Shown piece after piece: positions 31,990 through 36,009 of a DNA stretch of 36,009 nucleotides. The DNA is from an uncultured Lachnospiraceae bacterium. GTDB taxonomy: Bacteria > Bacillota > Clostridia > Lachnospirales > Lachnospiraceae. Position 1 is the first letter of the stretch. Every line of letters starts with the position of its first letter. Made by a program: the position numbers and the translations under genes. Below the pieces are notes generated by a model. It had not been told where the DNA came from and ran no database searches. It saw only the letters and a program-made list of their open reading frames with translations. The stretch spans positions 1-36,009 of the forward strand of contig CADBPC010000030.1 of assembly GCA_902796425.1 (NCBI GenBank), written 5' to 3'.

Positions 31990-33357
31990 ATGGCGGCACG
32001 CACAGGTAATCAGAATTCCCGAAGGGGAAACAATAACAGGCCGGCATCCGGCGGGCAGCGGCGGAATGCGAATCTCCCGGCGGCGCGGACAGGAAACGTG
32101 CCGGCGCCCGGGCAAAGACGCACTGCTCCCCCGGACGCAAGAAGAAAGCAGGTGCCTTCGGGAGCAGCTCAGTCAAAGGCGGCTCCGGGAAGGCAGCTTT
32201 TCGTGAAGAATGCGGCAAAGCCTGTCGGTGAACCGATCAAAGACTACAGTATGATTTTCATCGTACTGTTTCTTCTTGTATTCGGACTGATCATGCTGTA
32301 TTCGACGAGTTCCTACGAGGCGGCGATCAAATTCGGGGACGGCGCTTACTATCTGAAAAGACAGGCGATTTCAACCGTTGTCGGGATTGCAGGCTTTATT
32401 GCGGCGTCACTTTTCCCGCTGAGTCTCATAAAAAAATATGCATGGGTTGCCTATGCCTTTTCCGCAGTCCTGGTTATTCTGGTCATCCCGCTGGGCAGAG
32501 AGGCCAACGGAGCAAAGCGCTGGATTTATTTCGGACCGGTCTCCGTACAGCCCGCGGAAATATCCAAAATCGCCGTCATTATCGTGACTGCACTCCTTAT
32601 TGAACAGCTCGGCGAGAGAATCAATACAATAAAGGGAATGATCACGGCATTTATGCCCGCAGCGATCCAGGCGGTGATGATTTATGTCATAACCAGGAAC
32701 CTTAGCTCCGCTATCATCATTGCCGCAATTGCGGCCGGGATGCTCTTTGTGGCCTCCGGAGTATACGGGATCTTTGCGGTTCTGGCGGGAGGGGTCGCGG
32801 CAATTGTATTCGGGGTGATTCAATATGCCCAGCGGGGCATGGAAAGCCCCGGAGGACTGGGAGACAGCTTCCGCTTAAGGCGCATCGTCGTATGGCTGGA
32901 TCCCCAGAGATATGCGGACAGCGGCGGTTACCAGACGCTGCAGGCGCTTTACGGAATCGGCTCCGGCGGGATTATCGGAAAAGGTCTCGGACAGAGCATG
33001 CAGAAGCTCGGATATATTCCCGAGGCGCAGAATGATATGATCTTTTCCATCATCTGCGAGGAACTCGGCATGTTCGGGGCTATTTCCATCATCATCATGT
33101 TCCTGATCCTGTGCTGGCGCTTTATGGTTGTGGCGACCAATGCTTCGGATCTGTACAGCGCGCTTCTGGTCGTCGGCGTCATGACCCATATCGCGGTTCA
33201 GGTGGTGCTGAATATAGCTGTTGTCACAAATACGATTCCGAATACGGGCGTTACGCTTCCGTTCTTTTCCTACGGCGGCACCTCTGTCCTGTTCCTCCTG
33301 ACAGAGGTCGGGCTTGTCAGGAATGTGGCGAGGGGAATCCGGCTTCGGGATCTGTAA
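31990..33357 (+). CDS. ftsW: SEDS-family glycosyltransferase FtsW/SpoVE with basic N-terminal tail
   Basis: This polytopic peptidoglycan polymerase uses lipid II and works with the class B PBP of the same operon. About ten membrane helices begin at residue ~83 (MIFIVLFLLVFGLIMLYST). Signatures: GAKRWIYFGPVSVQPAEISK, the LDPQRYADSGGYQTLQA loop, GSGGIIGKGLGQSMQKLGYIP (20-residue part), NDMIFSIICEELG, and TGVTLPFFSYGGTS near the end. Residues 1-78 are an Arg/Asn/Gln/Ala/Pro-rich cytoplasmic extension (PASGGQRRNANLPAARTGN) not present in B. subtilis SpoVE. Cluster position supports a divisional rather than an elongation (RodA) role. FtsW and SpoVE cannot be told apart by sequence. The ribosome binding site is weak, and the start is three bases after mraY. 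Confidence 0.93.
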   Translation: MAARTGNQNSRRGNNNRPASGGQRRNANLPAARTGNVPAPGQRRTAPPDARRKQVPSGAAQSKAAPGRQLFVKNAAKPVGEPIKDYSMIFIVLFLLVFGLIMLYSTSSYEAAIKFGDGAYYLKRQAISTVVGIAGFIAASLFPLSLIKKYAWVAYAFSAVLVILVIPLGREANGAKRWIYFGPVSVQPAEISKIAVIIVTALLIEQLGERINTIKGMITAFMPAAIQAVMIYVITRNLSSAIIIAAIAAGMLFVASGVYGIFAVLAGGVAAIVFGVIQYAQRGMESPGGLGDSFRLRRIVVWLDPQRYADSGGYQTLQALYGIGSGGIIGKGLGQSMQKLGYIPEAQNDMIFSIICEELGMFGAISIIIMFLILCWRFMVVATNASDLYSALLVVGVMTHIAVQVVLNIAVVTNTIPNTGVTLPFFSYGGTSVLFLLTEVGLVRNVARGIRLRDL

Positions 33358-33379
33358 GACGATTTGAGCGCGGCTGTCT

Positions 33380-34153
33380 ATGGTTAGCAGGTACAGTTAC
33401 AACGATTCTTCATCTTATATCAGGGCTAAAATCCGGCGAAGACGAGGCATAATCGCAGCCGTTATCACGGCGGTGTGTCTTGCGGTGCTCGGCACCCTGA
33501 TGTTTGTTTATAACTACTATAAAGTCGTCAACGTATCGGTCGAGGGGAGCACCCGCTACACAGAGCAGGAAATCAGGGAATACGTGATGGGAGGAATTCT
33601 CGGGGACAATTCCATCATCCTGTCCGTCCGGAGCAAAAACGGGAAGATGAAGGAAATTCCGTTTGTCGAGTCCTACAGCGTCGAGGTTATTTCCCACGAC
33701 ACTGTCCGGATCCGGGTCTACGAGAGATCCATTGCGGGGTGTATCGACTATCTCGGAAACTACCTGTATTTCACGAGAAACGGGACGGTCGTGGAGACTT
33801 CAAGAGTAAAGCTTGACGGCATCCCGGAGGTGACGGGCCTGGAATTCGACCACATCGTACTCTATGAGCCCCTGCCGGTGGAGGATCCGCATGTTTTTGC
33901 AAGAATCCTGAATGTGACGCAGCTTCTGCAGAAATATGAGCTTAAGGCGGACAAGCTGTATTTTGACCATCAGGGGAATATGTTCGTCTATTTCGGAGAT
34001 GTCCGTGTCAATATGGGTCCGGAGGATTACTCGGATGAAAAGATTGCCCATCTGAGGAGAATCCTGCCGTCGCTTGCGGGAAAGACCGGCACGCTCGAAA
34101 TGACGAATTTTACACCGGACACGCATTATATTACGTTTACGGAAAGAAAGTAA
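33380..34153 (+). CDS. divIB: Cell division protein DivIB/FtsQ
   Basis: This bitopic division protein regulates the septal synthase complex. The 257-residue product has a basic cytoplasmic start (YIRAKIRRRRG), one membrane helix (~25-46), then a POTRA domain (~48-118; VNVSVEGSTRYTEQEIREYV), a beta domain (~120-230), and a short tail. Length and layout match DivIB. YERSIAGCIDYLGNYLYF is the conserved region after POTRA. There is no good ribosome binding site before the ATG at 33380, and translation may be coupled to ftsW 22 bases upstream. Confidence 0.9.
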   Translation: MVSRYSYNDSSSYIRAKIRRRRGIIAAVITAVCLAVLGTLMFVYNYYKVVNVSVEGSTRYTEQEIREYVMGGILGDNSIILSVRSKNGKMKEIPFVESYSVEVISHDTVRIRVYERSIAGCIDYLGNYLYFTRNGTVVETSRVKLDGIPEVTGLEFDHIVLYEPLPVEDPHVFARILNVTQLLQKYELKADKLYFDHQGNMFVYFGDVRVNMGPEDYSDEKIAHLRRILPSLAGKTGTLEMTNFTPDTHYITFTERK

Positions 34154-34171
34154 TTATTGCATAATCGGGCT

Positions 34172-34221
34172 TTGAATTGTATTATAGATTAGATTTAATA
34201 TTTCATTCGGGCCCCCTGCAG
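34172..34221 (+). promoter_or_regulatory. Candidate ftsZ promoter with start-site G/C element
   Basis: TTGAAT (34172-34177) and TTTAAT (34194-34199) are 16 bases apart. Nine bases on lies GGGCCCCCTGCAG (34209-34221), close to the element at the beta-helix gene start. The leader to the GTG is ~135 bases and holds an 8-bp palindrome TGATATCA (34264-34271) and TTGTTATTGTTATTG direct repeats. No gene fits in the 190-base gap. Confidence 0.5.
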
Positions 34222-34343
34222 CATAGTATTTCACAGACAAATCTGCTGAGTGGTATCAGGGGTTGATATCATGCGGCGTTTTAATTGTTATTGTTATTGC
34301 AAAGCCTGAACGGAAAAAGGATTTAGACGAAGGAGGCACCATC

Positions 34344-35606
34344 GTGCTGGAAATCAGAACTGAAGAGAACGAAACAGCCTGCAAAATCATCGTTGTCGGT
34401 GTCGGAGGAGCGGGTAATAATGCTGTCAACCGGATGGTTGAGGCACAGATTACGGGAGTTGAGTTTATCGGTGTCAACTCGGATGTGCAGGCGCTTCAGC
34501 GCTGCAAGGCTCCCAAGCTTCTGCAGATCGGAAATAAGCTGACAAGAGGTCTTGGCGCGGGCGCCAATCCGGATGTCGGCAAGAAATCCGCAGAAGAGAG
34601 TGCGGAAGAAATCTCGGCAGCCCTCAAGGGTGCGGATATGGTATTCGTTACCTGCGGTATGGGCGGCGGCACCGGAACCGGAGCAGCTCCTGTTATTGCC
34701 AAGCTGGCAAAGGATCAGGGTATCCTTACCGTCGGCGTTGTGACAAAGCCCTTCAGCTTTGAGGCAAAGGCCAGAATGACAAAGGCACTTGAGGGAATTG
34801 AGGCCATCAAGCCGAATGTCGATACACTGATTGTTATTCCGAACGACAAGCTTCTGGACATCATGGACAGGCGGACAAACCTTCCGGATGCGCTCAGAAA
34901 GGCGGATGAAGTCCTGCAGCAGGCAGTTCAGGGCATCACAGATCTGATTAACGTTCCTTCGATTATCAACCTCGATTTCGCAGATGTGCAGACCGTTATG
35001 CGCGAGAAGGGCATGGCCCATGTCGGTATCGGCTTCGGAAAGGGCGACGACAAGGCTACACAGGCAGTCAAGGCAGCCGTGGAGAGCCCGCTCCTTGAGA
35101 CAACGCTTGACGGCGCTACCGATGTCATCCTCAATATTTCCGGTGACATCTCCCTGTTCGACGCGAACGACGCCGCTTCCTTCGTACGTGACATTACCGG
35201 CGATGACATCAATGTTATCTTCGGTGCGAAATATGATGACAGCGACGCGGATTCCTGCATGGTTACCGTTATCGCGACGGGAATCGACCAGAGCCGCAGG
35301 AAGAGAGATTCTTCCAATCCGTTCGACAGAAGATCCTTTGCTTCCGGAATGCAGGGCTACGGCCAGCAGCCTCAGGGCGGACAGAACTATGCGGGCAGGA
35401 CAGGCTACGGCCAGCAGGGTTACGGCCAGCAGATGCCCCAGAATTATCCCCAGCAGGGCTACGGCCAGCAGCCTCAGGGCGGATATACACAGCCGCAGTA
35501 CAACTTCAATCCCGGCAGTATCCACACAGGTATGGATACGTCCAGCATCGTGATTCCTTCCTTCCTCCAGAAGAGAGGGGAGAACGGCGAGAGTACCTTG
35601 GATTGA
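34344..35606 (+). CDS. ftsZ: Cell division GTPase FtsZ with GYGQQ-repeat linker
   Basis: This tubulin homologue forms the Z-ring. I start it at GTG 34344, seven bases after AAGGAGG (34330-34336). The longer ATG frame from 34263 lacks a ribosome binding site and adds a hydrophobic stretch foreign to FtsZ. The 420 residues hold [28 protein letters not shown] (tubulin signature), NDKLLDIMD and the T7 loop [11 protein letters not shown]. The linker (~residues 338-395) is a Gly/Gln/Tyr-rich low-complexity tract with four GYGQQ motifs and eight Tyr. The C-terminal peptide [12 protein letters not shown], which binds FtsA, SepF and other partners, is intact and is followed by ten more residues. A promoter of its own is likely in addition to operon read-through. 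Confidence 0.97.
   Translation: MLEIRTEENETACKIIVVGVGGAGNNAVNRMVEAQITGVEFIGVNSDVQALQRCKAPKLLQIGNKLTRGLGAGANPDVGKKSAEESAEEISAALKGADMVFVTCGMGGGTGTGAAPVIAKLAKDQGILTVGVVTKPFSFEAKARMTKALEGIEAIKPNVDTLIVIPNDKLLDIMDRRTNLPDALRKADEVLQQAVQGITDLINVPSIINLDFADVQTVMREKGMAHVGIGFGKGDDKATQAVKAAVESPLLETTLDGATDVILNISGDISLFDANDAASFVRDITGDDINVIFGAKYDDSDADSCMVTVIATGIDQSRRKRDSSNPFDRRSFASGMQGYGQQPQGGQNYAGRTGYGQQGYGQQMPQNYPQQGYGQQPQGGYTQPQYNFNPGSIHTGMDTSSIVIPSFLQKRGENGESTLD
35351..35483 (+). repeat. Direct repeats in the ftsZ linker
   Basis: A 31-base sequence is repeated exactly (35351-35381 and 35453-35483), with two shorter TACGGCCAGCAG copies between. They encode GYGQQPQGG units. Exact identity at DNA level suggests recent duplication or copy-number change. 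Confidence 0.85.
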
Positions 35607-35636
35607 AACAAGACGCAGGATCAATACGAATAACAG

Positions 35637-35667
35637 GAAGGCACTGCCGTTGGCAGTGCCTTCGTTC
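35637..35667 (+). terminator. Hairpin after ftsZ, probable terminator
   Basis: A perfect 12-bp stem (35637-35648 with 35652-35663, loop GTT) is followed only by GTTC, so the T-tract is weak. It may terminate part of the dcw transcript and let some continue into the small gene that begins 20 bases later. Confidence 0.65.
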
Positions 35668-35687
35668 ATAGTGAGGGGGACATTACT

Positions 35688-35903
35688 ATGCAGTTTACTG
35701 ATGAACAGCTGCGCTTTCTGGCCGCTGAATTCGGATATTCCAAAGAGACGGCAGCTTCCCTTACCGAGGATGAGCTTCTGGAGCTGTCCGACCGCTGCTT
35801 TGACATTGAGCTTGAAGGAGATCTCAGGGATTCCAAAACGGTTTCCAGGCGGTGCCGGATCGCATCGGAAATCGTTACGATGATAAATGAAGAGTTCGGC
35901 TGA
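35688..35903 (+). CDS. Small acidic helical protein, unknown function
   Basis: This 71-residue soluble protein is not recognised. GAGGGGG (35673-35679) precedes the ATG at 35688 by eight bases. The sequence reads as three or four short helices (FTDEQLRFLAAEFGYSK; TEDELLELSDRCFDIE; VSRRCRIASEIVTMINEEF), with many Glu/Asp and two cysteines. There is no membrane segment or signal peptide. It lies just after the ftsZ hairpin and before a strong promoter, so it may be expressed by read-through from ftsZ. I do not assign a function. Confidence 0.75.
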   Translation: MQFTDEQLRFLAAEFGYSKETAASLTEDELLELSDRCFDIELEGDLRDSKTVSRRCRIASEIVTMINEEFG

Positions 35904-35909
35904 AACCCC

Positions 35910-35937
35910 TTGACAAATATTTGGCGCAGTGTATTAT
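35910..35937 (+). promoter_or_regulatory. Strong sigma-A promoter for the gene beyond the window
   Basis: A perfect TTGACA (35910-35915) and TATTAT (35932-35937) are separated by 16 bases. It is the best match to the vegetative consensus in the window. It is followed at once by two inverted repeats. Confidence 0.8.
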
Positions 35938-35944
35938 AGAGGAA

Positions 35945-35989
35945 GGTTAGGCAAAGCTAACCAAGCGTATGGGTTAGCTTGCGCTAATC
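35945..35989. promoter_or_regulatory. Tandem operators resembling DtxR/IdeR iron boxes
   Basis: Site 1 (35945-35962) is GGTTAG-N6-CTAACC, perfectly symmetric in its outer six bases. Site 2 (35972-35989) is GGTTAGC-N4-GCTAATC, with one mismatch. Centres are 27 bp apart and both lie just downstream of the -10, where a bound repressor would block transcription. The half-site GGTTAG matches the core of the known TTAGGTTAGCCTAACCTAA iron-repressor box. Confidence 0.6.
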
Positions 35990-36003
35990 AAATGTTTCGG
36001 CGG

Positions 36004-36009
36004 AAGGAG
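36004..36009 (+). promoter_or_regulatory. Ribosome binding site at the right edge
   Basis: AAGGAG ends exactly at the last base of the window. A start codon should follow within about ten bases outside it, giving a ~60-base leader from the promoter at 35910-35937. Confidence 0.65.

Noticed and set aside
34263-34343. 27-residue N-terminal extension of FtsZ from the ATG at 34263
   Set aside because: AAGGAGG lies at the right distance before GTG 34344, and the longer start has no ribosome binding site.
34323-35669. 448-codon open frame on the minus strand opposite ftsZ
   Set aside because: A shadow of ftsZ, with Leu/Cys/Arg-rich translation and no domain.
1-36009. CRISPR arrays, insertion sequences, tRNA or rRNA genes, phage attachment sites
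   Set aside because: No regularly spaced repeats, transposase motifs, cloverleaf sequences or integrase genes were seen. Tandem repeats present are all inside coding regions.

Overview
The window looks like a chromosomal core region of a Gram-positive, anaerobic-type Bacillota. A member of Clostridia, probably Lachnospiraceae, is my best guess. The evidence is the gene order (priA-def-fmt-yugP-rsmB-rlmN-stp-prkC-rsgA, then mraZ-rsmH-ftsL-pbp-mraY-ftsW-divIB-ftsZ), Shine-Dalgarno sites close to AAGGAGG, extended -10 (TGnTATAAT-like) promoters, and a MurE with the DNPR motif of meso-diaminopimelate enzymes. By eye the DNA is moderately GC-rich, so long antisense shadow frames are common. I see no rRNA, tRNA, CRISPR array, phage gene or insertion sequence.

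Layout. (1) 1-4079: the 3' part of pcrA, a small acidic-tailed membrane protein and a 23S rRNA uracil methyltransferase, closely packed. (2) 4182-4481: hup (HU) on its own extended -10 promoter, ending in a bidirectional terminator shared with a convergent, secreted, cysteine-rich beta-helix protein (4558-5889, minus). (3) 5890-6239: a divergent intergenic region with two inverted repeats. (4) 6240-21134: a run of eleven same-strand genes, mostly overlapping or nearly touching: murE, priA, def, fmt, a zinc metallopeptidase, rsmB, rlmN, PP2C phosphatase, PASTA kinase, rsgA, and finally an amino-acid-permease/GGDEF fusion where B. subtilis has rpe and thiN. (5) 21127-23811: a TRIC/YicG-type membrane protein on the minus strand, then a large lipoprotein. 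(6) 23919-26028: ychF-lgt. (7) 26234-35606: a reduced dcw division/cell-wall cluster lacking murD, murF and murG. (8) 35688-35903: a small helical protein. The window then closes with a strong promoter, two tandem GGTTAG-type operators that resemble iron-repressor (DtxR/IdeR) sites, and a ribosome binding site for a gene just outside.

How it works together. Regions 4 and 7 join peptidoglycan precursor synthesis (MurE, MraY), septal polymerisation (SEDS protein plus class B PBP), the Z-ring (FtsZ, DivIB, FtsL-like) and Ser/Thr phospho-signalling (PrkC/Stp), which in relatives senses muropeptides and modifies division proteins. Lgt matures lipoproteins such as the one at 21934-23811.

The most unusual points are: the permease fused to an intact GGDEF domain at the end of the kinase operon; a class B PBP whose C-terminus carries five DxDxDG-type calcium-binding repeats in place of PASTA domains; an FtsZ linker of GYGQQ repeats in the same cluster as Arg-rich cytoplasmic tails on the FtsL-like and FtsW-like proteins; the cysteine-ladder beta-helix protein; and the tandem operator at the right edge. 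All functional calls come from reading motifs by eye. No database search was run.
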